A stretch of 64,000 nucleotides of DNA from Rhizophagus irregularis (Eukaryota; Glomeromycota; Glomeromycetes; Glomerales; Glomeraceae), in assembly GCF_026210795.1 (NCBI RefSeq), contig NC_089441.1:2232001-2296000 (forward strand). Reading direction: 5' to 3'. The first letter of the stretch is position 1, and each line of letters starts with the position of its first letter. Positions 11,440-23,469 of this stretch are shown one piece after another. The translations under genes and the position numbers were made by a program. The notes below the pieces were generated by a model. That model worked only from the letters and a program-made list of their open reading frames with translations, had not been told where the DNA came from and ran no database searches.

Positions 11440-12900
11440 TAAAACTTTACTTTGTGTGAAGATATACAGTTTAATATTTATCCTGCATAAAATTGATGGC
11501 AATTAGATGCATCATAAATGCACAAATGAATGCGGGAAACTCTTTTATACTTAGATTTACACTGACGGATTCACATTATATATGGGAAGTGAGCTGCCTA
11601 TGCTGTAAGGATAGTCCGTTAAGAAATGATGTTGAAATAACTTTTAAATACACGAAAAGTTATTTCTATTCTAACGTCGTTGTATAATTGAACCAGAATC
11701 CTAATTATTTACGACACTTACCATTAGGACAGCTTGTATTTATCGACTATAATTGTCCGTCAAATTCATAATATTATTTAATTTAATATACATTTAATAT
11801 ACAATGTCATGAAAATTTAAAAACCAACGTTTGACAAAAAAAAAAATCGTCTAAAAGTAACTTTAAAATATAAATTTTCTCACACGGAATTGACGGTAAT
11901 TATAATATGCAATAACAAAAATTACATTATTATCCTTAGGTTTAAAAAGAGAACTAAATTAATCCTCTTTTGAATTAATAAATCAAAATTTTAAAATTTT
12001 AACTAGTGAAAAATAAGGTTTTAAGTTTGAACGATTATTCCATAACGATAATAATAGTCAGTATAAGGGAAAGTATTATGAATGGACAAAAATTGTTTAT
12101 ATAATTATTCTTTTCCATAGGATGTGAAAACTTTAAATGGTGGCGAAATTGACGGTATGTGTCCGCCGATTAGTTACGCCACATGTCTTAGACCCTCAGG
12201 ATAGCCAGCGATTTATTTTAATGTTAAAAAAATGTAAAAATTAAGTATAAAAAATATATATAGAGCTTATTAAATACTAACTCGATTATATTTAATTTAT
12301 CAAGAAAAAGATGAAACGGCTGTCGTTATAGTAAGGTATAACTGAAAGAACCTGCAGTATTCCGGTTACTTACGTCGCCAAAGGCCGGTTGAATACTAGG
12401 ACAGTATCGTTTATTTAACTAGTCTTTTATCAACTTTTTAAGCTTTCTGTGACGCAGAAAAAAAAGTAAAAATATGTATTAGTATTTTTTGAACAACAAA
12501 CCATATTAGAAAAAGCTGTAATTTAAACATATGATCATGTGATACAACGATTAAACTTTATAATTATTATAGTAATTTTATAAAAGAATAATTTAATATT
12601 TTGATAAGAAAGTTTTTGTTTAACGTAAAACATCAATTTAGATAAGCAAAAATTTTAGCCAAATACTATTTGTGCGATGTAGTAGAAAACTCTGTCAAGA
12701 GCAACATATTTTTAATTATACGTGATATTTCTATCTCTACAAAGGAAAAAAATGCCAATTAAAGTGTAGGCTGTCTTAATATTAATGTGTAACTGAAACA
12801 AGAACCTGCAGTATTTCTTGTTACTTACGTCACTCAGACCACTAATTCATTTGTCCTATTAGGAAAAAGTAACAGCTAATCATAGACAAGCGAAAATAAA
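11440..12900. repeat. Fifth, eroded copy of the array unit
   Basis: Starts with TTTACTTTGTGTGAAGATATA and TTGATGGCAATTAGATG, then repeats the landmarks of units A-D in the same order and orientation, including GTAAGGATAGTCCG and three to four tRNA-like modules (11680, 12150, 12334, 12785). It is separated from unit D by about 4 kb that includes the intact membrane-protein gene, so it is either a dispersed copy or the far end of an array opened by insertion or rearrangement. Confidence 0.65.
12334..12410 (-). repeat. tRNA-like SINE module (distal unit)
   Basis: Same minus-strand arrangement as the 0-7 kb copies: CTGTCCTAGTATT... start near 12405, then GTAAGTAACC, then CTGCAGGTTC and a B-box remnant near 12340. 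A second, more eroded copy follows at 12785-12845. It shows that the SINE modules travel with the larger repeat unit to the 11.4-12.9 kb location. Confidence 0.45.
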
Positions 12901-13331
12901 TACCATTTAGCTACTTATCTAACATTTATGTCTACAACTAATCTTTAAGTATAATAATTACAAAATTATAACTTTCTATTTGATTTATCCTTATGGAAAA
13001 TATGGTATCCAAAGTTTATACACAAAATGTCTGATTAAATGGAAAGACAATTTCAGACTGCTGAAACATAAAAGATTGTCCAGTATTTGCCCGTAACTTC
13101 AGATTTTTATCCATAATTTTTCCATTATACATTTGAAATTTGTCTATATAGTTACTACTGCCGTTATTAATAATTACGGCATTTCAGATTACAATCTGAG
13201 TTGCAACTTTAGTTTCGGATTACGGTTTAAAATTGCAGTACGAAACGTCATAATACGCGTATTTCAAATTAATGTGATCAGTATGATCGGTGTTATAGTG
13301 ATAACACTGTGATAACAATGATGTGAAAAAA

Positions 13332-13579
13332 TTCTCTGCTAAAAACAATATGGATTCGGGTGAATGTACCTGAGGAGTTAGAATACCTTACCGAGGTCGA
13401 AGAAATATTGATTGCACAAATTTTTCCCATCATCTCGGTATATTATCATCTTTGCGGAGGATAGTAAGCCTACCGCAAACTTTCCTCAGGATATCAGATA
13501 TAGGAAAGTTTGTAACACGGCTTTCACAACATCTGCTTGTTATGCTTCGGACCTGAACGGTTTGCGTTCCCTAGTTTAG
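13332..13579 (+). pseudogene. Helitron (DUF6570-type) protein fragment
   Basis: Plus-strand translation gives FSAKNNMDSGE, then after a one-base shift VPEELEYLTEVEEILIAQIF and PIISVYYHLCGG, a stop, and in the next usable frame NFPQDIRYRKVCNTAF. The order P-E-E-L...L-T-x-x-E-E-x-L-I-A...P-I-x-S-V-Y...G-G...N-F-P-Q-D matches, as I remember it, the DUF6570 region next to Helitron helicase-like proteins in fungi. Two frameshifts or stops make it non-functional. No Rep/helicase portion or Helitron 3' hairpin is visible nearby, so this is an isolated fragment. Confidence 0.6.
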
Positions 13580-16384
13580 ATTAATTTAAATTTAATATTT
13601 GATTAATTCATGTGACACATTTAGAATTAAAACTCGTGAATTAGAAATGTTACAGAATCCTTAGATAAATTTAATTTTTAGTAAATTTATTTGATATAAA
13701 GCATTTCACGATAATTTATTTGGGTTTTTTTTTCTACGCACCTACATAAATTGCAAGGGCGCATAAAATTTTAAATTTATTATAAAAATTTACAATTTTA
13801 CGCATTATATGAAATTTTACAAAATTTATCTGAATGTACATATTTTTTTTTTTAACGCATCTCTAATAATAATACAATTACTTATAAAAATGAAACTTAA
13901 ACAATCTAACTACAATATCTACAGTATAATTAAAACAATGATAAATTAACAATTTTTCGTCATAAATGTCAATTAACAACTCCATAAGAGTATGCAGAGA
14001 TATTTTTTTTGACACTGGTAAATATGATTATTATAAATCATGGTCAATTATCTTAATTATTGCGATTTTACAAATAATAGCCGGTCCATTTCTTTGCTGA
14101 ATCTTTGATTTTCATAAACATATCCGTCACTGATAGATGGTATCTATATATTTAACATATTTAATTTATGTAATATTATTTTTTTTTTTGTAATATAAAT
14201 AACATATTTTGGAAAATATATATTACTATGGATACAGTATATGCAAAAAAAATATAGCAAAAAAATGACTGTTACGTTTGTATGTATTTCTTAATTTATT
14301 ATATTTGCAATGCTTACATAGTATTCAGTTTGAAATGTATATATTTATGGCTTATTGCATATTATGAAACCTTTCGATATTTATTTTAAATTACTAGTCA
14401 TTACGTACATCACGTGATTAATATTAAACTCGGCATTTTAATAAAATTTTAAACTATCGAAACTTCCCCCTTTTAAAAATTTCGAAACTTTTCCCCTTTC
14501 CTTCGTACTTTCCCCCTATGCCTTTCCTTATCCCTCATCCTTTCTTTCTCTTCCCTAATTCTTCAGTTCCCTCTATAAATTTCTTAATAATTAAAGAAAC
14601 GTTTAATAAACAATTCGATTTTTTCTTAAAAAAAAAAACTTTTTCTTTTACCGGAAATTCTTAATTTTTTTATCATCTATTTTTCTTATCAATTTACTTT
14701 ACTTTTGAACAAAATTTAGGAAATCGGCTTAACAGGAATAACACTGCGCCTGGCCATAAAAAAATGGCAGTTCTGAACGTTATACAGAAATCAAATAGTC
14801 CAAAAAAAAAACCGAGAGGAAGAAGCCTTCCAAATCTGAATCTCCTTGAAAGCTTAATCGACCTTGAACAGTGACCTCTCTCCCAAATCCAAATTCCAAA
14901 AAATTCCTCCAATCCAAAGAGCGTTTATAATTCATAAAATCCATTCTAGATTGCCATTAAAAACTTTTGGTATTTCTTAGAACAAAAAATTCTTGTTTAC
15001 ATTTATTTACCTAGTAGTCTCTAATGACAATCTATCTATACTATTGTTTTTTTTTGATCTTTGAGTTAAAGGAGCCGAAAGTATTTTAAGACCAAATAAA
15101 TCCGATGATAAAGTGTAAATTAATATTAGTATGTCAACGGCTAAAAATAATGTACACATCGATGATAGCGTCGGAAACTCTATTAGTGAACGATGGATTT
15201 GATACTAGTAGGTAAAATAAAGAATATAATACTAAATAATAATAAATAAGAAAATCAGTAATCAATTAAATTAATCTTTAAAATAATATAAATAAAATAA
15301 TATTAAATAAAATTTCTTACGTTGAAATTATTAGATGTGGTGTATTTTTAACCTTTAATAACATGAATGCTAGATCCACGGCAATATCTTGCATTATAAA
15401 ACAGGTCTCAAATATCGCCGAGTTTTTTCCTTTGGGATTTTTTAGACGCGCCAAAAAGGATGAATTCTACATGTGATACAAGTTAATTACCATGTTTGAT
15501 AACATGGTGGTTGAAATTGTGGATTGACTTTTTTCATCATTCTTCTAAAACCATTTCCGTTCACTTCGTTTAATTCTTTTTGTTTAGGTTCAATTTAAAG
15601 TTGCTCCTATAATATATACAGTATATAATTAATATTATTCTTTAAATATATAAAAAATTTTTGTAGTCATACATACCGCTTTCTTTTTTTCATAAACTTT
15701 ATGGGTTGTATTCAAATGATAATTCATAGAACTTGTTTGGGAATTATAAGCACAAGAAAAATCATAAATTTTTTCTACATATCAATAGTTTCAATAAGTT
15801 TTCCATCTGTTGCCAACTTAAAATATTTCCAAACCCAACTCGTTTTATTGGATATTTAAATTTTCACGAATATTTTCAGTTCTTTGCCTTTTGTTTGAAG
15901 GTGCTTCTATATTTATGAAGCTCTTTTTTTTACTTTTACTTGAACTAGGCATATTTGATATGAATAAGTATTTTGTTTCTTTGTGATAGAATTGATAGAT
16001 TAAAAAAAAAACACAAAATCAATGAGTTTCAACTAATTTTGTATAAACCCCTGAATACGTTGATTGAATATCTCATTGTATGAACTATAAAACTGACATT
16101 TTGGTAGAAGGTTTCATGATTTAAATTGCGTGAATTGCCAATGTATATTATATAGATACTGTAATATAGCGATATGAGCGATATAAGTAAATATAATGAA
16201 GGATGATCGTGATAAAAAATTGAAAGATTCTGGTATTACTGAAAACGAGATCCAGAACTAAAATCGTACCTATAAAAATAATAGTCAGTTTAAAAATATA
16301 ATAAATATATATTTCATTTAAATTTAATAATTTAACAATATTTTAAACATACCATTAAATTCTCTTCTTTAGTTAAAAAAATTT
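13580..16384. other. Mostly non-coding stretch with a C/T-rich tract
   Basis: Long AT-rich interval. Noteworthy pieces are a polypyrimidine tract at about 14465-14580 (runs such as CCCTTTCCTTCGTACTTTCC) and a perfect hairpin, ACCATGTT-tgat-AACATGGT, at 15490-15509. A 56-codon plus-strand open frame at 14707-14874 contains a basic patch (SPKKKPRGRS) resembling an AT-hook. That frame could be an exon or relic, but nothing around it supports a full gene. Confidence 0.35.
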
Positions 16385-18398
16385 TTAAAAAATATGTATA
16401 TTACTTGTTGAAAACGTCCAAATATTCTCTATAATTCCCATTAAAGGTTCATCTCTCTCTTGAGTGGTACATAGTTTATAATCTCCTTGTTGTAATAGAT
16501 CCGGTTTATCCCGATCATCATTTATTAGAAATATCGAAAGATAACTTCACTGGAATGGTATATTTGATCGTGATTGAAGGATCAATAACTTCATTAATAG
16601 CTGGCTTTGTTGTTTCAATTACGGGACAATTATATCCAGTACCTAGACAAAAAAAAAAATATTAAATATATATATGTGTGTGTAAAGAAAGAAAAGAAAT
16701 TAAGAGCTTACTCTGATTGATTTTAATAAAAACTCTAATTTATTGCTACCGATTCTTTATTTCAAAAATAGTATTATTTATATGAACATATTAAAATAAA
16801 TGAATTCTGGCCTGAAAGATCCCCATGATTGCACCGTAAATATGTTCCACAAGAAATCTTCCATAATATAAATTTCTCAAATCAACGTCCATATTATTTG
16901 TTGGATTAGTTATAATATATACATATCCTTCAGCATTATAAGTCGTAGTACATAATTTAATTATTATTTAATTTTTCGGTGGTAAACTCTCCAGTATTGA
17001 AGATTTGGATCTTTTATTATTGATGATCCAGTTGTTGCAGTGTTTCAACCAAAACCTCCATCTATTAAATGAAAATCTAAACTATCTCTATGGTCTGGTG
17101 TAAAAAAGTTGATACACCAATATGCTATTCAGTTAATAAAAAAATTTTTTCTTAAAATTTTTTAAATTATTTTATTTATAACTTAAGTTTTAAGACATAC
17201 TGTATTTAAACGTAAATTTATTAAAGTTTTAAAGTTTTCAATTTATATAAAATTTTTTATTATTCATCAAATTCTTCAACTTCGGAATCTTCATTTCATT
17301 TTCGGCCAATAACATATCGTCACATAAATATTTATATTCTTTCTCGTCTTATCAAGAAACCTTTTCCAAAATCCAACTATAACTTTAGAGATAACCTTTT
17401 TCTTAAAAGCATACAATAATTTATCGCTAATAGCGAGAAGATTAGGATGAGGACTGGTTCCCTTTACAGTAGACCAAACTCCCTTGATCGGTGTAGTTCA
17501 CAATGGTAAGGTGGGGTATACGAAGTAATGTCCATTTTGAAATATATGGCTATTTTCTTCAAGTTTTTGTCGTAATACATGTGTTGAATGTGGACATCGG
17601 AAAAATTTGCAGAAATAACAAGGCCGCGTATAAGCTCAACAACATCACAGTTAGGCACTTTTTTTGGTCGACCGTGGTTTTTTTTTTGTGGTAAGGTCTC
17701 ATTTTATTATATTCAGCAACTACACGCGCAAATGTTGCCTCTCTAATAACAAGAACTGTAGCAACCTCCTTGCATAGTATAAGTCTTGATGTTGTTTCTA
17801 GTATTGTCAAATATCTAAAAATTATTGGTGGATGTGAATAATCATTTTTTTTTCGTTGCTAGTTAAAAAGTTTTGGTCGTATCCACTGAGAAAAAAAAAG
17901 GTGGGAACGTTTCTTACCTATTATGATATAATTGTTATGATGATTTGATTGTCGATTTTTGTGGAATACTTACTACCAATTTAGGTAATGATTTTCGTGT
18001 ATCAACATTGCACTAAGGTATATGATAATAAGTTTAGTGCATGAAATTCACGTAAAAAAGTTAATAAATATTTCAAAATACTTACGGTATACTAAACTGA
18101 CGCCCTTCTTTATCTGGTTTTTCAATATAGTATGCTATGTTCAACAAATCCGTTAGCATTTCTAAATGTATTCCGCTAAAAAAATACTATCATTTAAACT
18201 TACTTTATAGACTCATTGCTGTAGCCATATAATACCATTTGTTGTTTTAGTATAATACAACATTATATAATTATCAGCTAAAGGTAAAAAATCAATATTA
18301 ATGGGGCAAACTGCTTCCACAGAAAGAGTGTAATTAAGTTCTATATAATTGATTTGTCCTGTTATTTTGTTTATCACTTGTAGATGGAAATAAGGCAT
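16385..18398 (-). pseudogene. Decayed multi-exon gene, family unknown
   Basis: Protein-like segments occur in consistent minus-strand order. 18398-18213 includes ITGQINYIELNYTLSVEAVC and NIDFLPLADNYIMLYYTKTT. About 18160-18070 has EMLTDLLNIAYYIEKPDKEG before a GTAAGT donor. About 17125-16990 has AYWCINFFTPDHRDSLDFHL, then a TGA in what looks like FGWNTATTG. 16975-16805 includes AEGYVYIITNPTNNMDVDLR. 16645-16385, after a TAG acceptor, includes GYNCPVIETTKPAINEVIDP and, after a frameshift, DRDKPDLLQQGDYKLCTTQE. Stops and frameshifts in at least three places make it a pseudogene. The central part (17270-17810) is occupied by a transposase relic. The text resembles a secreted or propeller-like protein, but I cannot name the family. 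Confidence 0.55.
17270..17815 (-). pseudogene. Transposase relic with GRPKK (AT-hook-like) motif
   Basis: Minus strand: TSRLILCKEVATVLVIREAT leads to FARVVAEYNKMRPYHKK, then after a shift in an A run NHGRPKKVPNCDVVELIRGL and VISANFSD. A terminal piece, KEYKYLCDDMLLAENE, is followed by the acidic tail EDSEVEEFDE and a stop near 17270. A helix-rich N-terminal region, a GRPKK hinge and an acidic C-terminus are typical of Tc1/pogo-like DDE transposases, which is the most likely origin. The catalytic core between them is too damaged to identify D-D-E residues. It lies inside, and in the same orientation as, the 16385-18398 pseudogene, so it probably inserted there. Confidence 0.45.
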
Positions 18399-18712
18399 GA
18401 ATCTTTACCTTCGAAGGTCTTCAGTTCTTCATAAATGAATGATATTTTGGGGTATATATCTTGGAGGGATGTATTTTGAGGTAATATATATCTCGCGATG
18501 ATATGTTTTGAGATGAGACGAAAATGCAATAAGTGGATATTAAATAATAAAGGTGGTCAACACCTTTAAATTCAACATTTTTAACCAAGAGACTTGAAAA
18601 ATGTTAAATTTTTTACTTGGGGGGATTACAGAACATTTATATATACAGTATATGTTTCTCATCATTTATATCTTGATTATTTATTAACTATTAATAACTT
18701 TCCTTTTTATCA

Positions 18713-18798
18713 AACATGTTTCAAAAAACAAAAGAAAAAAAAACCAAACATGTTTCAAAAAAAAAAAAGAAAAAAAAACAAACGTGTTTAAAAAAAAG

Positions 18799-18849
<51 letters not shown>

Positions 18850-18880
18850 AAAAAAAAATCCCCCCCAAAAAAAAGGGGTG
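18713..18880. repeat. A-rich tract with AAACATGTTT repeats
   Basis: Three copies of the palindrome AAAC(A/G)TGTTT with A/G-rich spacers (about 18713, 18746, 18779) run into a nearly pure A tract at about 18798-18865, then CCCCCCCAAAAAAAAGGGG, which can pair on itself. The lysine-rich reading frames here are artefacts of the A runs. Confidence 0.7.
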
Positions 18881-19731
18881 GAGGAGATGAATGATTATTG
18901 TCAGTAATACAATTTCAAGCATTTCAGTCTAGCTATTATTATACTACTTTCAAAAACCGATCTGCATTGTTTTATTCACATATGTAAAAAAAATGCTGTA
19001 AAAAGTATGTTATAGAAATTTGAACTAGTCTATTAATAGTTAATTAGAAATTTAAATGGAAAAATTAATTGTTTACGTCTGACTCTCTTTAAAAGCTTGT
19101 ATTTGGTATGCACATGCGTTTGGTATCAAAGAAGTTAGTAGTAAAACATCTATTACCTTGTACAATAAACTTTGGAAGCAATTAAACCATAAGCACTGGG
19201 ATCATAAACAAACATATTGTAAATTATGGTCACAAATAATATTTAAATTTTTTAAATTTATTAAAATTTCTCATAATTTTAGTGATATTTTGGTGTATTA
19301 TTATTCTTCGTCTATCGATCAGCTATGTTTCATCTTTCTATGATCATTGGATGCAAAATGGCGCAATAAACAAGCCAATTTGCTGACATTTTGACATATT
19401 ATTCCTCATCTATTGTGTCTAGAGACATGAAACCATTACCAACTGAAATGGAATGGAAAGATATTCATAAAAGTTTATATCTTAATTTAGCGTAAACAAT
19501 GAATAGAAAATGGAGCATTTTAACATGACACATTCCTATTGTTATTATCATTGGTTAAACCAATCTATTTTAAGATAACAATCCATAATAAATTACGGAG
19601 ACATACTACATGTTACAATACACAACTCAAAATTAGCTTATAAAGGGTAATCTAAATATATAATATTTACTAGAGATACAGTAAAAAATTTAGTTATTCC
19701 GTGTTTTTTTATTCATGTCATTTCTGTAAAT

Positions 19732-19925
19732 GTAGTATCATATTCACGGAGTTTTTCAGATAATTGCGTTTTATAGGGTTGTATTAGTCATTGACAAATC
19801 AAAAATCCGTAAAACTGCCGATCCATTTTTCCAAGAAATTTCTGGGACCAGCGGTCTCGGAAAAGTACCAAGAAATTTTTTATTAACAGTGAATAAAATG
19901 AATTAATTTGTCTTCTCATATATAA
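19732..19925. repeat. Dispersed repeat D, copy 1
   Basis: Matches 28557-28827 in the same orientation, with shared text such as GTATCATATTCACSGAGTTT, CCGTAAAACTGCCGATCC and ATTTTTCCAAGAAAT through GTGAATAAAATGAATTAATT. Copy 2 has about 80-90 extra bases after the TTTTAYAGGGTT motif. The TTTTATAGGGTT at 19770-19781 resembles the ends of the CCCTGTAAA MITE family at 30153 and 32456. Confidence 0.7.
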
Positions 19926-20384
19926 TTCTTTATCAACTTAGATTATCTACCCTGCACAAAACTTTTTTAAATTTTTATAAAAACAATAAAAGACGAACGT
20001 GAAATTAAATTTATCGTGATCACGTAATTGATGATCAATTACTTTCAACCTTTTATAGTCGCAAAGAAACTTGAGATTTTGTGTCGTTGATCTCGTATTA
20101 CATGACTTTTTGATAATAGAGACGAAAGACATATGCTGGGTATAAATTATTTAAAGTATTGAAACCGATCGTTATTTTTTTGGATTTAACATAGTTTCTC
20201 TAATATTTAAGACAATATTTATATAATCCTTAATTGAAATATCATGATCCCGTTAATAATTAAACAATTAAATAAAACCATCAAATATTTAGATGAATTT
20301 AATTGATTTGACTTACCATTAATCTATGTTACAGAATACACTTTGGAAAATTCATCACCAATTCTTTAAATTTATCAAATGTTA

Positions 20385-21045
20385 TATACATGTTATTCAT
20401 TACAACTTTTATATGAATTTGCAGTATACTGACAGTATTAAATTTTAATAAACAGACGCTAATTATCAAATGTACTGTAAATAATGGTCGTATAGTGATG
20501 TAAAAACAGCACCCATTTTCATTATTTTCCCTCTCTTGATAATAATTTAACTTTATTTCCTAATCGGCAATTAACAATTTGATCCGTTCGTATAAAGAAC
20601 CGAAAAGCTTTAAATGTAGCAAGACACACTATTTTGTCAGCGTTATTAATGACTATATTTCACATCATTTTTTTAGTTAAGGTCAGAAACACTATTGTTT
20701 TTCTATAATTTTAAATATTTAATGATATTCGGAATTTTTTTCGGATATTCCGTCGGAATAAATCTAAAGCACTTTTCACTATATGTAATATCATTAATTA
20801 CCGCTCCTTTATTATTTATAACTATAAAATTCGTAGTAATCTCCCGTTTGGAAAAGTGAAATCTTTAATATTTGAATAAGTTAAAGGGATATGATGATTT
20901 TCTTTGTTTTATGATTACATTTAATTTTCATACTAAAGTATTTATAATATTAGAAATATTTAAGTGAAGATGCTACTGTATGTAACTGAATTCAATATAA
21001 AGAACGGTCAAATTTCCAATTTCATTTCAGATTCTTTAAAAATTT
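20385..21045 (+). repeat. Left arm of a long inverted repeat
   Basis: Matches the complement of 27285-27985 along its whole length with scattered indels. Shared landmarks are TTATACATGTTATTCATTA at the outer end, GTATAGTGATGTAAAAACAG, TTTCCCTCTCTTGATA, AGTTAAGGTCAGAAACACTA, AAGTGAAGATGCTAC and AAAGAACGGTCAAA at the inner end. Hand alignment suggests roughly 80% identity. The arms enclose about 6.2 kb with two decayed genes. Confidence 0.8.
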
Positions 21046-21183
21046 TCTTCAATAATTTCATTTAGTTATAAGCGGTGATCGACATATAGTATGATATGGG
21101 ACGATTAAATGCATTTTAAACGTTTTTCAGAATCCTTCTAATCTGACTTATTAAACTACTTCTAAAGTAATACTAAAGCAATC

Positions 21184-22920
21184 ATGTCAAAGCAAAAAGA
21201 ATACTCAGTTTCACTTATTTCTGCAGGAGAACTTATAGACAACTTGCATTATGGACCATATGCTAGAGAATGGCGGTTAGCTCGCCCGAACTAATAATAA
21301 TATAGTACCTTTTATACATCCAATTCGTCTTGGTATGAAACACTTACTACAATAAAAACAACCCGGATATACATGTCGTTCTGAAGGTTTATGTAGTAAC
21401 GTATGTTATTAATAATTCATCACAAGCGATTACTTCAGTATGTCAAAAAGCCTTTTCTAATAAAACAAAACATGCAGGGCCTTTGGTTATGGGATTTGAC
21501 ATTCCGCATATATCTGAAACATTACTTTCAGATGTACATTTTCGTCCCTTTGCTTTTTAAGGTAGAGAATTTGAATATAAAAAAGTTTTTAGTATTGGTG
21601 TATCAAAAAATCCTGATTGGAATTATGCGGGTGAAGGGTATAAAAGTTTTTTTATACATGATTATGACCATTCTCGATCATTATTTTTTCAAGAATTTGA
21701 CAATGATTAAGCAATTTTTAGAATTTATAAAGAATTTCAAGAAATATGCGTAACAAAATTTAAAGGAAACACCCTCTTTGGACTTGAACATAATGAAATA
21801 AAATTAGTAATTGATCGAGAAATAATTCCTTATTGTACGACCGATGACTGGAAAAATGAAGAAATTACTATGAATAAAATTTTCAATTACCATTTTAAAA
21901 AACGTGTTTTAACGGCATCTATTAATTGGAAAAATCTTTTTATTAAATGGCAAATCAAAAAAAGTAGTATTATTGAATTAACACAAAAACTAAAAGAAAT
22001 ATATCCAGTTGGTTATATTATCAAAGATCGTGAATTTCGGGCGTGGAAAGCTTAATTGCGTCATGATGCTGGTTGTATTAAGATAACACCTTTTAAAAAA
22101 GAACTGAAGATTCTGAGGGTGAGGTAACTAATTAAAAATTCAATTTTAGCCCTGTTCAATTCTAGATCGATCGCAAAATGTGCCCCTAAATGATTGGTTA
22201 CAAAAACGATCAGCGGTCAGTCAAACCACGAAAATAGGTGTTCGCCTCTGATCGATTTTGATAAACTAAACTAACGTGACGCGACTGACGCGTGCCAGCG
22301 ACAAACCACATTTATTGTTTATGATATGATCCGATCGAGCTATAACTGTGGTTTTACTTGTTAATTTTTTTTCCGATCCGAGCGATACGATCTAGAAATC
22401 ATGAACAGCAGGGCTTTTATTTAAAAAAAATTACATAATTTTAAATTGAAAAATTTTTTTAGCTTCAATTTTGGACGCGGTCAAAAGATCCAGATAAAGA
22501 CAAAGTACACTAATTCAATTGTATAATTGTCGATTTCTTCAAACAACTCCTGAAAACCATACAAAGCAATTTTGGAATGTATTTCAAGATGCATTAGATA
22601 GCAATATTCGCGGAATTGATGGTAAAAGAAGAATATTATCTATTATTGCCGATACATTTCATATGAAATGATAAAACGAAATTTATCAGTTAGTATCGAA
22701 ATTTACAAAATTATAAAAAAAAATCTAATAAATTTATATAATACCTGTAATTATTAGGTTTCCAATTATTCTTAATGGTCCAGGAGGATGTTCAAATGGA
22801 AAACCCGAAAATTACTCCTCAAACGACTATCACCTGAAAAAAAAAGATCAATTTGAAAATTTTTTTCAGAATAAAGCAAACGTTATACATTGTCGCAATA
22901 AGTCACGTGATCAAATAACA
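21184..22920 (+). pseudogene. Decayed multicopy-type gene, function unknown
   Basis: A plus-strand frame starts MSKQKEYSVSLISAGEL (21184). It continues through RYG-like YGPYAREWRLARPN, then IVPFIHPIRLGMKHLL, VINNSSQAITSVCQKAFSNK, GPLVMGFDIPHISETLLSDV, REFEYKKVFSIGVSKNPDWN and EFRAWKA to 22055. Two in-frame TAA codons (about 21558 and 21708) and others break it. After a MITE (22148-22415) it resumes as LQFWTRSKDPDKDKVH, then QLYNCRFLQTTPENHTKQFW and RRILSIIADTF. After a frameshift come EMIKRNLSVSIEIYKI and, past an intron-like gap, NGPGGCSNGKPENYSS and FFQNKANVIHC, ending near 22920. The frame is otherwise long and continuous, so decay is recent. I recall similar proteins being highly multicopy in Rhizophagus, but I know no function. 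Confidence 0.6.
22148..22415. mobile_element. 268 bp GC-rich MITE inside the 21184 pseudogene
   Basis: Ends are inverted copies: AGCCCTGTTCA...TTCTAGATCG on the left and CGATCTAGAA...CAGGGCT on the right. The interior (GATCAGCGGTCAGTC, ACGTGACGCGACTGACGCG) is far richer in G and C than its surroundings. It separates two parts of one decayed gene. No unambiguous target duplication could be read because both flanks are T-rich. Confidence 0.6.
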
Positions 22921-23469
22921 CATAATAAAGCACGACTTCATTCGATTAAAAATTCTTTTTGTTTAAATAGTATTACCTACAAAAAAATACAAATAAAAAA
23001 AAAGTTAGACCCGTTTTTAATAAATAATAAAATAAAAAGAAATAAAAAGAAATTTTCGAAGTTAATTTTATTATATTAAAGAAACAGATCATTATACCTT
23101 CACTTCTAAGGGATTTGAGGGACCGACCACCTAAAAAAAAGGAAACGTTAATGATCATTTCGTTAAAAAAAGATGAATTTTTTTTTTTAAAAAAACCTGA
23201 TATCTACCTTGAGATCCATTGTTAACGCAACTACGCGACTTTTAATGATTACATTGTTAACATACAATAAAATCATGTGGTTATACGACCTTTTATTGTA
23301 TTCTTAAAAAATAAATTTTACATCATAATACTCTTTAGTAAATAATTAGATTAGATTTACTTTTTTGTTACTTTATTTCTACAACTTATGTCATTATATT
23401 AAAAATTTTAAAAAATAAATTTTTACATGAATAATATACAATTTGCGAGATATTTTTGATAATAAAATT

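Noticed and set aside
1022-12845. Real tRNA genes at the A-box/B-box modules
   Set aside because: No matching acceptor or anticodon stems could be drawn, copies are repeated within a large unit and diverge in the anticodon region; a SINE origin fits better.
14694-14912. 72-codon minus-strand frame with Gly/Phe/Leu-rich text
   Set aside because: Overlaps the basic plus-strand frame at 14707-14874 and has no splice or promoter context; probably a shadow.
18594-18907. Lysine-rich frames
   Set aside because: Produced entirely by the A tract.
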